Source: Christensenellaceae bacterium | GTDB taxonomy: Bacteria; Bacillota; Clostridia; Christensenellales; Borkfalkiaceae | Length of the DNA stretch: 64,000 nucleotides | Direction: 5' to 3' | NCBI GenBank assembly: GCA_948890655.1 | Contig: CAQTYU010000003.1 | Span: forward strand, 124,001 to 188,000 | Shown here: positions 39,538 to 47,511 of the stretch, in pieces | Layout of the letters: the number at the start of each line of letters is the position of its first letter | How positions within the stretch are numbered: the first letter of the stretch is position 1 | Translations under genes and position numbers: made by a program | The notes under the pieces: model-generated | What the model was told of the DNA's origin: nothing | Databases searched by the model: none | The model's input: the letters and a program-made list of their open reading frames with translations, nothing else

Positions 39538-40206
39538 ATGCTTGAAAGTTTTGATTTGTTTGATTGTGAACATACTGTTGCGGCGGAATATTTAAATAAG
39601 CACCGCTATCCTTGGGAAGTTTTGCCGGATATTGCGGAGTTGATTTTATTGATTAAAAAGCGATTGGGTGCGGAATATGCCGAAGTTTCACCCGGCGTTT
39701 ACATACATAAGACGGCGAAAGCGGCTTTAACGGCGTTTATCGGCGCACCTTGCATAATAGGCGCCGAAACAGAGGTCAGGCATTGTGCGTTTATAAGAGG
39801 AAACGCAATAATCGGCGAAAATTGTGTGATAGGCAATTCCACCGAAATTAAGAATTCCATTTTATTCGACGGGGTAAAAGCGCCGCATTATAATTATATC
39901 GGCGACAGTATTCTGGGATATAAGGCGCACCTTGGCGCGGGAGCGGTTATATCAAACGTAAAATCGCTAGGAAACGAGGTGATTGCGGTATATGACGGGG
40001 TTAAGTTGTTTACGGGACTTAAAAAGTTCGGCGCGCTGCTTGGTGATTTTGCGGAAATAGGATGCAATTGTGTGCTGAATCCCGGTACGGTTGTGGGAAG
40101 AAATTCGGTGATTTATCCGTTATCGTCGGTCAGAGGGCACGTTCCGTCTGATTCAATCTATAAAAATAAAAATGAAATCATTCCAAAACTTTACAAATGC
40201 AAGTAA
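39538..40206 (+). CDS. left-handed beta-helix (hexapeptide) acyl/nucleotidyl-transferase-like protein
   Basis: 222 residues. A short N-terminal helical part contains HRYPWEVLPDIAELI. The rest is a left-handed beta-helix of hexapeptide turns (IIGAETEVRHCAFIRGNAII and IGENCVIGNSTEIKNSILFD) followed by APHYNYIGDSILGYKAHLGA. This resembles the C-terminal half of GlmU/UDP-GlcNAc pyrophosphorylases, but the nucleotide-transfer domain is missing. It may acetylate or bind a sugar; the substrate is unknown. No Shine-Dalgarno sequence is visible before the ATG. Confidence 0.8.
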   Translation: MLESFDLFDCEHTVAAEYLNKHRYPWEVLPDIAELILLIKKRLGAEYAEVSPGVYIHKTAKAALTAFIGAPCIIGAETEVRHCAFIRGNAIIGENCVIGNSTEIKNSILFDGVKAPHYNYIGDSILGYKAHLGAGAVISNVKSLGNEVIAVYDGVKLFTGLKKFGALLGDFAEIGCNCVLNPGTVVGRNSVIYPLSSVRGHVPSDSIYKNKNEIIPKLYKCK

Positions 40207-40212
40207 ATTATA

Positions 40213-40240
40213 TATAATTAACTTAAGCATTAGGTAATGC
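40213..40240 (+). promoter_or_regulatory. -10 element and palindrome before the DtxR-type gene
   Basis: TATAAT (40213-40218) is followed by the perfect palindrome GCATTA-GG-TAATGC (40227-40240) at the expected transcription start, a good position for a repressor. It resembles the other DtxR-like boxes only partly. Confidence 0.5.
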
Positions 40241-40252
40241 AATGGGGTGAAT

Positions 40253-40621
40253 ATGGTTAAATACCAGGAATCGGAAGAAATGTATCTTGAAACGATACTG
40301 CTTTTAAAACAAAAAAGCGCAAACGTGCACGCGATAAACGTGGCGGAAGAACTGGGCTATTCAAAACCTTCGGTTTCGCGCGGCGTAAATTTGCTGATTC
40401 AAAAGGGCTATATAAGCATAGGCAACGGCGGAGAATTGCAGTTTACCGAAGCGGGAAAGCAAAAAGCGGAAGGTATTTACGAGCGCCATATAGTTATAAC
40501 TAAGTTGCTTGAAATGACCGGTGCGGACAGGGCATTGGCGGAAGAAAACGCTTGCAGAATAGAACACGTTATAACTCCCGAACTTTTCGAGATTTTGAAA
40601 AAGTTCGTTAAAAACAGTTAG
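40253..40621 (+). CDS. DtxR-type metal-dependent repressor, iron-type ligand set
   Basis: 122 residues from the ATG at 40253 (GGGGTG upstream). The winged HTH covers residues 1-70 (INVAEELGYSKPSVSRGVNL). Ligand positions match DtxR: Met10 in SEEMYLETI, and Cys101, Glu104, His105 in ACRIEHVITPEL (DtxR has Met10, Cys102, Glu105, His106); MntR-type proteins have Asp in place of the Met. The ancillary site is only partly kept (His79 present; the usual Glu83 and His98 replaced). It lacks the C-terminal SH3-like domain, as is common in Bacillota. It probably represses the transporter operon downstream when Fe2+ is plentiful. Confidence 0.9.
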   Translation: MVKYQESEEMYLETILLLKQKSANVHAINVAEELGYSKPSVSRGVNLLIQKGYISIGNGGELQFTEAGKQKAEGIYERHIVITKLLEMTGADRALAEENACRIEHVITPELFEILKKFVKNS

Positions 40622-40631
40622 GTAAGGCTAA
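40618..40631. promoter_or_regulatory. DtxR-like operator 1
   Basis: TTAGGTAAGGCTAA overlaps the regulator stop codon and ends eight bases before the -35 of the transporter promoter. It matches the first half of the DtxR consensus (TTAGGTTAGCCTAA) at 12 of 14 positions. Confidence 0.65.
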
Positions 40632-40638
40632 TATTTGC

Positions 40639-40703
40639 TTGACAAAAAATTAACTTTGGTTTATTATGTTCTGCGGAGTAAGAAATTGGCTCCGCATTTT
40701 TTT
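40639..40703 (+). promoter_or_regulatory. transporter promoter interlocked with the terminator of the regulator gene
   Basis: TTGACA (40639-40644), 17 bases, TATTAT (40662-40667). The hairpin TGCGGAG / CTCCGCA (40672-40696) plus a T run starts at the predicted transcription start. It can therefore stop transcripts arriving from the regulator gene, while transcripts begun here lack much of the 5' arm and escape. Confidence 0.7.
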
Positions 40704-40764
40704 GTTTGCGGGTTAGCAACAGCTTACCGCGGGATGTAGCCAGCGAAATTTTTTTACGGTGCGG

Positions 40765-40778
40765 TTAGTTTAAGCTAA
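40765..40778. promoter_or_regulatory. DtxR-like operator 2
   Basis: TTAGTTTAAGCTAA, again TTAG-N6-CTAA, 11 of 14 matches to the DtxR half-consensus, located 14 bases before the ygbA-like start. Confidence 0.5.
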
Positions 40779-40791
40779 TTATTGATTGAAA

Positions 40792-41181
40792 ATGAAAAAC
40801 GAATTAAAGGCGTGGGAAAAGGAAAAGAAACTTATCCCCGTAATGATAAAAAAATACTGCCGCGGCAAGCATAAAACGAAAGGCAAAGAGATTTGCGCAG
40901 AGTGCAATGAACTTGCCGAATACGCGTTGTTCAGGCTTTCAAAGTGTCCGTTTAAGGTTAATAAGAAGTTTTGTTCGTTTTGCAAAATACACTGTTACAA
41001 ACCCGAAATGCGTGAAAGAATTAAAGCAGTTATGAAGTATTCCGGACCGCGTATGCTTTTTACACATCCTATATTTGCAGTTTCGCACGTTTTGCAGATG
41101 ATTAAATACAAAAAACAACTGAAAAAAGGAGAACAAAGCCTTGATAGACAAAGAGTTATTCAAACTGATAGGCAAAAATAA
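40792..41181 (+). CDS. YgbA-like (nitrous oxide-stimulated promoter family) protein
   Basis: 129 residues from the ATG at 40792; an in-frame TTG two codons earlier is possible. Cysteines in pairs are spread along the chain: EICAECNELAEYALFRLSKC, then FCSFCKIHCYKPEMRERIK and PRMLFTHPIFAVSHVL. This is the conserved pattern of the YgbA family, which is linked to recovery from nitrosative stress and probably binds a metal or Fe-S centre. It overlaps the next gene by 41 bases. Its place in an iron-type operon fits a role in metal-centre handling. Confidence 0.85.
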   Translation: MKNELKAWEKEKKLIPVMIKKYCRGKHKTKGKEICAECNELAEYALFRLSKCPFKVNKKFCSFCKIHCYKPEMRERIKAVMKYSGPRMLFTHPIFAVSHVLQMIKYKKQLKKGEQSLDRQRVIQTDRQK

Positions 41182-42859
41182 AAAGTACATATTTATTGCC
41201 GTTGCCTTGCAGGTGTTGGGACTCGTCGCAAACGTTGGTATAACGGCAAGCATTTGTTGGGCGGTTTATCTTGCAATAACGAAAGCCGAGCCGATAATTT
41301 ATTTATATCCCGCGATTTGCGCCGTAACAGGTATTGCAGTTCGTTATACAATGACTAGACTTACGGGCGACATTAAAGACGTTTTGGGCGGGAAAGTAAA
41401 AAAGGATTTGCGCGAACGTACCTACAATAAAATAGTAAAACTCGGCGTGCGCTCGACCGACGGTATGAGTATGGCAGGACTTACGCAAGTGAGTATGGAG
41501 GGCGTGGAGCAACTTGATTTGTATTATTCGAGTTACTTGCCGCAGTTCTTTTTCGCGCTTCTTGCGCCTATAATTCTTTTTATTATTTGCGTATGGATAG
41601 ATTGGCGCACCGCGCTTGTTTTGCTTGTTTGCGTACCGCTTATCCCCGTGTCCATTATCGCGGTATCGAAGTATGCAAAAAAGATATTCGCAAAGTATTG
41701 GGGCAAGTACACGTCTATGGGCGATAAATTCCTTGACAGCGTACAGGGACTCAAGGAATTAAAGATATTCAAAGCGGATAAAGCGCAGCACGGCAAGATG
41801 AACGAGAGCGCGGAGGAGTTCAGAAAAATCACAATGAAAGTTCTCGTAATGCAACTTGCAAGTACGACGATAATGGACCTGGTCGCATACGGCGGCGCAG
41901 GCGCGGGAATTGCGCTTGCAATCTGCGGTGCGGCGTTTTGGGGACTCAGTCCCATATATGCGCTGTTCTTGTGTCTTGTGGCGGTTGAATTTTTCTTACC
42001 GCTTCGTGCGTTCGGCTCGGCGTTTCACGTTGCGATGAACGGTGCAAGCGCAGGAAAGAAAATTATATCGCTTCTGAACACGCCCGATCCCGAATGGGGG
42101 ACGGAAGAAGTGTGCGGAAAAACGATTGAACTCAAAGGCGTTACGTTCTCTTACGACGGAGAGCGCGACGTGCTTAAAAACGTGTTTATGACGTTCCCCG
42201 AAAAGGGAATGACGGCAATCGTCGGCGAGAGCGGTTGCGGTAAATCAACCGTAGTCAATATGCTTGTAGGTGCGTTCAGACCGAAGAGCGGCAACATAAC
42301 CGTAGGCGACGTTCCGCTCGAAAGACTATCGCGCGAGAGTTACTATTCGCATCTTGCGGCGGTTAGTTACAACACATATATTTTCAACCAAACGGTACGC
42401 GAAAACTTTTTGCTTGCAAACAAAGCGGCGACGGACGAACAAATCTATGCCGCGCTCGAATCGGTCAATCTTGCGGAATTCATAAAAGAAAATGGCGGGC
42501 TGGATAAGGTTATTACAGAGGACGCGAACAACATATCGGGCGGTCAGAAACAAAGGCTTGCGCTTGCCGTAAATCTCGTTGCCGACAAAGACATTTACGT
42601 GTTCGACGAAGCGACAAGCAATATCGACGTGGAGAGCGAAGCAATCATTATGCGGAATATAAAGGCGCTGTCGCAGAATAAGAGCGTAATCGTAATTTCA
42701 CATCGCTTGGCGAACGTAGTACCCGCCGATAATATCTACTTTATGGAAAACGGCGAAGTGAAGGAAAGCGGAGCGCATACCGTTCTGATGAGTGATAAAC
42801 ACGGCTATGAAAAGTTGTTTACCACGCAGAAGCAGTTAGAGGAGGGCTACGCATTATGA
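41141..42859 (+). CDS. ABC half-transporter (exporter fold), partner 1
   Basis: 572 residues starting at a TTG with AAAAAAGGAG upstream. Six membrane helices (about 10-310) precede the ATPase: Walker A GESGCGKST, signature ISGGQKQRLALAV and Walker B with DEATSNID. It is CydD/YbtP-like in overall layout. It overlaps the next half-transporter by four bases, so the two form a heterodimer. In siderophore systems such as YbtPQ or IrtAB, exporter-fold pairs import metal chelates; here the DtxR-type control suggests an iron compound, but the direction and substrate are inferred. Confidence 0.88.
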   Translation: MIDKELFKLIGKNKKYIFIAVALQVLGLVANVGITASICWAVYLAITKAEPIIYLYPAICAVTGIAVRYTMTRLTGDIKDVLGGKVKKDLRERTYNKIVKLGVRSTDGMSMAGLTQVSMEGVEQLDLYYSSYLPQFFFALLAPIILFIICVWIDWRTALVLLVCVPLIPVSIIAVSKYAKKIFAKYWGKYTSMGDKFLDSVQGLKELKIFKADKAQHGKMNESAEEFRKITMKVLVMQLASTTIMDLVAYGGAGAGIALAICGAAFWGLSPIYALFLCLVAVEFFLPLRAFGSAFHVAMNGASAGKKIISLLNTPDPEWGTEEVCGKTIELKGVTFSYDGERDVLKNVFMTFPEKGMTAIVGESGCGKSTVVNMLVGAFRPKSGNITVGDVPLERLSRESYYSHLAAVSYNTYIFNQTVRENFLLANKAATDEQIYAALESVNLAEFIKENGGLDKVITEDANNISGGQKQRLALAVNLVADKDIYVFDEATSNIDVESEAIIMRNIKALSQNKSVIVISHRLANVVPADNIYFMENGEVKESGAHTVLMSDKHGYEKLFTTQKQLEEGYAL

Positions 42860-44544
42860 GTAAACAAAATTTACGCAGAAGCGGTGCGAAGATTATGGCA
42901 AGCCTCATACTCTTGCTCGGCTCTCTCGCTTACATAATGATTTTAGCCGTTATAAACGGCAGTATCGGTTTTATTTGCGCTATGGGCGTTACTGTGTTTG
43001 GCGCGGTAGGCGTTGCGAAAGCGCTCGGTGAAGCGATTGCGCTGTCTTACGGTTTAATCATAGGATTAGCCGTTGGTTGCGGCATATTAAGGGGGCTATT
43101 GAGATATTTTGAGCAATATTCCAACCATTTTATAGCGTTCCAACTTTTGGCGGTTTTGCGCGATAAGATATTCGGCGCACTTCGCGCGCTTGCCCCTGCC
43201 AAACTCGAAAGCAAGCAAAAGGGCAGTATCATTGCTATGATAACTTCCGACATAGAAACGCTCGAAGTGTTCTACGCGCATACCATTTCGCCGATTGCAA
43301 TAGCGGTATTGGTATCTACGGCGGTGTTCCTGTTTGTCGGTTTTGTATCGTCTTGGTATCTTGCGCTTGTAGCGATTGTTGCGTATCTGATGATAGGAAT
43401 TGTAGTGCCTATGATTTCTTCGTCAAGTCTTAAAGAGAGCGGCGTTAAATACCGTGCCGAATTTGCGTCTTTCAATGCGTACTTCCTCGACAGCATAAAG
43501 GGCGTTAAAGACATCGTGTTGAACAACGCGGGAGCGGAACGCGAAAAAGAAGTAAACCGCCGCAGTGAACTGTTACTCAAAGAAACAAAGAAAATGAAGC
43601 ATAACTCTACGCGTGCGGCGGCGGCAACCGAACTTACGGTATCGCTGTTCATAATAGCGACGCTTATCGTCGGCATCGTGCTTGTGCATTTCGATATGCT
43701 CTCAATCGGTAAAATGATAATCGGCGTTGTGGCGGTGTTCGGCTCGTTCGGTCCCGTTATTGCAATATCGGCATTGCCGAGCAACCTTACCCAAACTTTT
43801 GCTAGCGGCGATAGAGTGCTGAATTTGCTTGCCGAAAAGCCTGCCGTAACGGAAGTTAAGAATGGAGAGAATATCGAATACGAAAACTTGAACGTTTCCG
43901 GCTTATCGTTTAGTTACGACGGGCAGACGGAAGTTTTGCAAGATATTAAAATGCACGCCGAAAAGGGCGAGATTATAGGGATTGTAGGCGAGAGCGGTTG
44001 CGGTAAATCTACGTTCTTAAAACTGTTGCTTCGTTTTTGGCAGAAGAATGGCGGAGAGATTGCTTACAACGGAATAGACGTTGACAAAGTGAACTCTGAA
44101 AACCTTTTAGACAACGTAACAATGGTAAGTCAAACGACGTACCTGTTTGATGAAACGATAGAGGACAACTTGCGCATTGCAAAGCCGAATGCCACGCAGG
44201 GCGAACTCGAAGCGGCGTGCCGATTGGCTTCCGTTCACGACTTTATTATGACCTTGCCCAACGGTTACAAAACGCAAGTGGGCACGCTCGGCGATAATCT
44301 TTCGGCGGGCGAAAAACAGCGCATAGGACTTGCGAGAGCGTTTTTGAAAGGTAGCGAACTAATCCTTTTAGATGAGCCGACAAGCAATGTGGACAGTATC
44401 AACGAGGGTATTATCTTAAAGGCATTAAAAGAACAAAAGAGCAAAAAGAGCATTATACTCGTTTCACACCGTGAGTCTACAATGGCGATAGCGGACAGGA
44501 TTTACAAAGTGGAAAACGGACAAATGCAAGAGGTCAAAGTATGA
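42856..44544 (+). CDS. ABC half-transporter (exporter fold), partner 2
   Basis: 562 residues. Six membrane helices, then Walker A GESGCGKST, a non-consensus signature LSAGEKQRIGLARAF, and Walker B LILLDEPTSNVD. The altered LSAGE signature, against LSGGQ in partner 1, is typical of the asymmetric sites of heterodimeric ABC proteins. The start overlaps partner 1 (ATGA) and the stop overlaps the next gene by four bases. Confidence 0.88.
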   Translation: MSKQNLRRSGAKIMASLILLLGSLAYIMILAVINGSIGFICAMGVTVFGAVGVAKALGEAIALSYGLIIGLAVGCGILRGLLRYFEQYSNHFIAFQLLAVLRDKIFGALRALAPAKLESKQKGSIIAMITSDIETLEVFYAHTISPIAIAVLVSTAVFLFVGFVSSWYLALVAIVAYLMIGIVVPMISSSSLKESGVKYRAEFASFNAYFLDSIKGVKDIVLNNAGAEREKEVNRRSELLLKETKKMKHNSTRAAAATELTVSLFIIATLIVGIVLVHFDMLSIGKMIIGVVAVFGSFGPVIAISALPSNLTQTFASGDRVLNLLAEKPAVTEVKNGENIEYENLNVSGLSFSYDGQTEVLQDIKMHAEKGEIIGIVGESGCGKSTFLKLLLRFWQKNGGEIAYNGIDVDKVNSENLLDNVTMVSQTTYLFDETIEDNLRIAKPNATQGELEAACRLASVHDFIMTLPNGYKTQVGTLGDNLSAGEKQRIGLARAFLKGSELILLDEPTSNVDSINEGIILKALKEQKSKKSIILVSHRESTMAIADRIYKVENGQMQEVKV

Positions 44545-45212
44545 CGCCGAGAGAAAAAGCAATACTCGAACTTGTGCGTTTGAGTGAAGAAGAACAGCGC
44601 ATAGCGGATGAAGCCGAAAAGCACGGAGAGAGTGGAAAAGGTAAGCGGAAAATCTTTCAAAAGTATATGATAAAGGACATTGTGTTCCTTGCAATCATAA
44701 CGTGCTGTACGCTTGTTACGGGCGCGATAATGCCTTTACTTGTAAACGTGCCGTTGTTCGGCATCATACAACTCGGTTTGGGTATTCAGTTTTCGCTGTT
44801 CCCCGTAATCGGTATGATGAAAGTGAAAAAGCCGTTCGCGCTTTTATTGCAGTCGATGTTTATTTCGATATTCCTTGTGTTTATGTTCCCGCCTATGGTG
44901 CTTTTAATAGCGTGCGCACTTGTCGCCGAACTACTTACGCTTTTGATATTCAGAGGGTATCGTAGCGATTGGGCGTGCGTATTTGCCGGAACGCTGTATT
45001 TGCCGCTCACTCTGCCGCTGTTGTATATGTATTATAACGTATTCTACACGGTAAGCGGAGAAGAAAAGGCGGCGGTGTCTATGTTTATCGGCGGCGGCAA
45101 CACAGGTCTTATCGTGGGAATATCTTTTGCCGTGCTTGCGGTATGCTTTATCGGCTCGGTCATAGGTATGGTCATTGCGCGTGAATTAAAAAAAGCAGGA
45201 AAGTTGAAGTAA
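44541..45212 (+). CDS. ECF transporter substrate-binding (S) component, MptD-like
   Basis: 223 residues. A charged N-terminal tail of about 45 residues leads to about six membrane helices (FLAIITCCTLVTGAIMPLLV at the start). Position just before EcfT and a fused EcfA, small size and high hydrophobicity identify it as the S component; it looks like the MptD group. S components bind the substrate and topple in the membrane during uptake. The substrate is probably an iron compound or haem, judging only from the DtxR-type control. Confidence 0.8.
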   Translation: MTPREKAILELVRLSEEEQRIADEAEKHGESGKGKRKIFQKYMIKDIVFLAIITCCTLVTGAIMPLLVNVPLFGIIQLGLGIQFSLFPVIGMMKVKKPFALLLQSMFISIFLVFMFPPMVLLIACALVAELLTLLIFRGYRSDWACVFAGTLYLPLTLPLLYMYYNVFYTVSGEEKAAVSMFIGGGNTGLIVGISFAVLAVCFIGSVIGMVIARELKKAGKLK

Positions 45213-45889
45213 TGGCGTTTTTCAGAAACAAAAGAAATCTATATCCGCTTATAGCGATTGCGTCGGCGCTGATTATAATGGTGTTCGGTCTTGTTATGGC
45301 GCGGACGGTTGTGTGTTCGTATTTTTTGCTCGGCGCGTTTGTTTGGGTAATACTTTTCGGTTGCTATAAACAGGCGTTAAAGGTGTTGCCGCTTTTTATC
45401 GTGTTCGGCGGCGCATTCGCGCTTATCGCTTTCTTTTCGAGTGGAAAAAATTTTGACGGCGCGTTAGCAATGGCTAATCGCTTTGGGGCGGTTTTTTTGG
45501 CTATCATACCGAGTACGAGCATACAAGCGGTTGCTATGACGAGAAATTTATCGCAGTTACATACGCCGCGTGGAATAACGCTCGGTATGCTGATAACAAT
45601 GTCGTTTATTCCGGTGCTAAGAGCGGAAATAAAGCGTGTCCGCGAAGCGATGAGAACGCGCGGTGCAGGCAGTATCTTAAATCATAAAATCTTTTACCGC
45701 GCATTTCTTATTCCGCTTGTAACACGGCTCGTCGATATATCCGACACGCTTGCGCTGTCTATCGAAACGCGCGGCTTCACGCTCGGTAAATCGAAGTACA
45801 CGGTCTACAAAAGGGAAGCGGTAAATTATATGGACGTTGTGTATATTTTCGGTCTGGTTGCAGGCATTGTTTTGGCGGTGGTGTTATGA
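45212..45889 (+). CDS. ECF transporter transmembrane (T) component
   Basis: 225 residues with about five membrane helices. Both coupling motifs are visible: VREAMRTRGAGS (first x-R-G) and LSIETRGFTLG (second). They bind the two ATPase domains. It overlaps both neighbours (1 base upstream, 4 bases downstream), so all ECF parts are co-translated. Confidence 0.88.
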   Translation: MAFFRNKRNLYPLIAIASALIIMVFGLVMARTVVCSYFLLGAFVWVILFGCYKQALKVLPLFIVFGGAFALIAFFSSGKNFDGALAMANRFGAVFLAIIPSTSIQAVAMTRNLSQLHTPRGITLGMLITMSFIPVLRAEIKRVREAMRTRGAGSILNHKIFYRAFLIPLVTRLVDISDTLALSIETRGFTLGKSKYTVYKREAVNYMDVVYIFGLVAGIVLAVVL

Positions 45890-47307
45890 AAGCAATCGAA
45901 TTAAAGAATGTAAGTTTTTCATATAGCGGTTTTACCGATAAGGTTTTATCGGATGTGGACTTTTATGTTGATTACGGCGAAGTTGCGCTATTGTCCGGAC
46001 TGTCGGGCGAGGGTAAAAGCACGTTGCTTTCGATTGTGTCGGGCATTATACCGAATATTGTAAAGGGCGACATTACGGGCGAAGTGCTTGTTGACGGTAA
46101 GTCTATTATAGGGCAGAAGTTGGCGCAAACGTGCCGTAAAGCGGGCGTGGTTTTGCAGAACGCGGACAGCCAGATAATTCATAAATTAGTAGACGATGAA
46201 ATTGCTTTCGGCTGTGAAAACTTTGCAATATCCGCAAAAAAAATCGGCGAGCAAATAGACAGAGTTTGCGCGATTATGGGACTTGACAAAACGGCGCAAA
46301 CACGAACGCTGTCGGGCGGTCAAAAGCAAAGGCTGATTACGGCGTCCACGCTTGCTGCGGGACAAAGGATACTTATTCTGGATGAGCCGCTTGCGAATCT
46401 CGACGTTGAGAGCGCAAATCTTTTAATGGATACCTTGCGGCAATTGGCAAGGGCAGGGTACGCCGTTTTAGTAGTCGAACACAGGCTCGATATGATTTTG
46501 CCGTTTGTGGACACGGTATGGAATATCCGTGCAGGAGTCGTAACAAAGGTAGGGAACAAGCAGGAATACTTGATTTCGCAGACGGTTATGATAGAGGACA
46601 ATTCAGACAGCCGCGATATTGGCAAGACGTTATTTTCAGTTAATCACGTTGCGTTCTTGGTAAAGAAAAAAGAGATATTAAAAGACGTAAACTTCAATAT
46701 ATATGAGGGGGAACGGCTCTTATTGCTTGGAGAGAACGGTTGCGGCAAGACTACGCTTATGCGGTTACTCGCAAGGCTGTATAAGCCGACGAATGGAAAT
46801 ATCGAACAGACACTGAATCCGAAGTTCGGTAAACGCTATCGCGGAAAGAAATGGTTTAAGAGCGTCGGGGTGGTTTACCAAAATCCAAACTACCAACTTT
46901 TTATGCCTACCGTCGAGCAGGAAATTGCTTTTAATGCATTAAGCAAAAACTACGCCGAAGAAATGATAAAACTTTTCGGCTTGGAGCATTTAAGAAAGCG
47001 TCACCCGCAGTCTTTAAGCGAGGGGCAAAAACGCAGGGTGTCTATCGCCGCCGTTGCCGCGGGCAATCCTGAAGTATTGTTGTTGGACGAGCCGACGGTG
47101 GGACAGGACTACAAAGGCTTGTGCGAACTTGTAAAAATACTTAACGAACTGCACGACAGAAGCGGAAACACTATGGTAACGATTACTCACGATATGCGTT
47201 GCGCCGAAGCTTTGTGCGATAGGGCAATACTTATCGCGGACGGAACGATAAAGGCACAGGGCGGTAAGGAACTTGCACGCGAATATTTTTTGGGGAATAG
47301 CGTTTAA
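45886..47307 (+). CDS. ECF transporter ATPase with two fused ABC domains
   Basis: 473 residues, EcfA and EcfA' in one chain. Domain 1: GLSGEGKST, LSGGQKQRLITAS, LILDEPLANLD. Domain 2 (from about residue 240): GENGCGKTT, LSEGQKRRVSIAA, LLLDEPTVGQD. One chain thus replaces the usual heterodimer. It is the last gene of the iron-type operon; a strong hairpin terminator follows at 47420. Confidence 0.93.
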   Translation: MKAIELKNVSFSYSGFTDKVLSDVDFYVDYGEVALLSGLSGEGKSTLLSIVSGIIPNIVKGDITGEVLVDGKSIIGQKLAQTCRKAGVVLQNADSQIIHKLVDDEIAFGCENFAISAKKIGEQIDRVCAIMGLDKTAQTRTLSGGQKQRLITASTLAAGQRILILDEPLANLDVESANLLMDTLRQLARAGYAVLVVEHRLDMILPFVDTVWNIRAGVVTKVGNKQEYLISQTVMIEDNSDSRDIGKTLFSVNHVAFLVKKKEILKDVNFNIYEGERLLLLGENGCGKTTLMRLLARLYKPTNGNIEQTLNPKFGKRYRGKKWFKSVGVVYQNPNYQLFMPTVEQEIAFNALSKNYAEEMIKLFGLEHLRKRHPQSLSEGQKRRVSIAAVAAGNPEVLLLDEPTVGQDYKGLCELVKILNELHDRSGNTMVTITHDMRCAEALCDRAILIADGTIKAQGGKELAREYFLGNSV

Positions 47308-47419
47308 TTTTTATTGTTACTAAGTATAAATAAACCCGGTTTTTTGGTTTTTTAAATTATTTTTACAAATCCGTGAAATGTTTTTTGCGTTAACGGCGAC
47401 GGAAACCGGTGTAAAACAG

Positions 47420-47452
47420 GCGGCGCAGCATTTTTGCTGCGCCGCTTGTTTT
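47420..47452 (+). terminator. terminator of the ECF/ABC operon
   Basis: GCGGCGCAGC / GCTGCGCCGC around ATTTTT, followed by TTGTTTT. It also serves the convergent polymerase gene as a border; 47308-47419 has no gene. Confidence 0.85.
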
Positions 47453-47511
47453 GAAACTTATTATAAACAGGTTCGATTTTTTATTACTTAAATGATATCA
47501 GGGGGATAACT

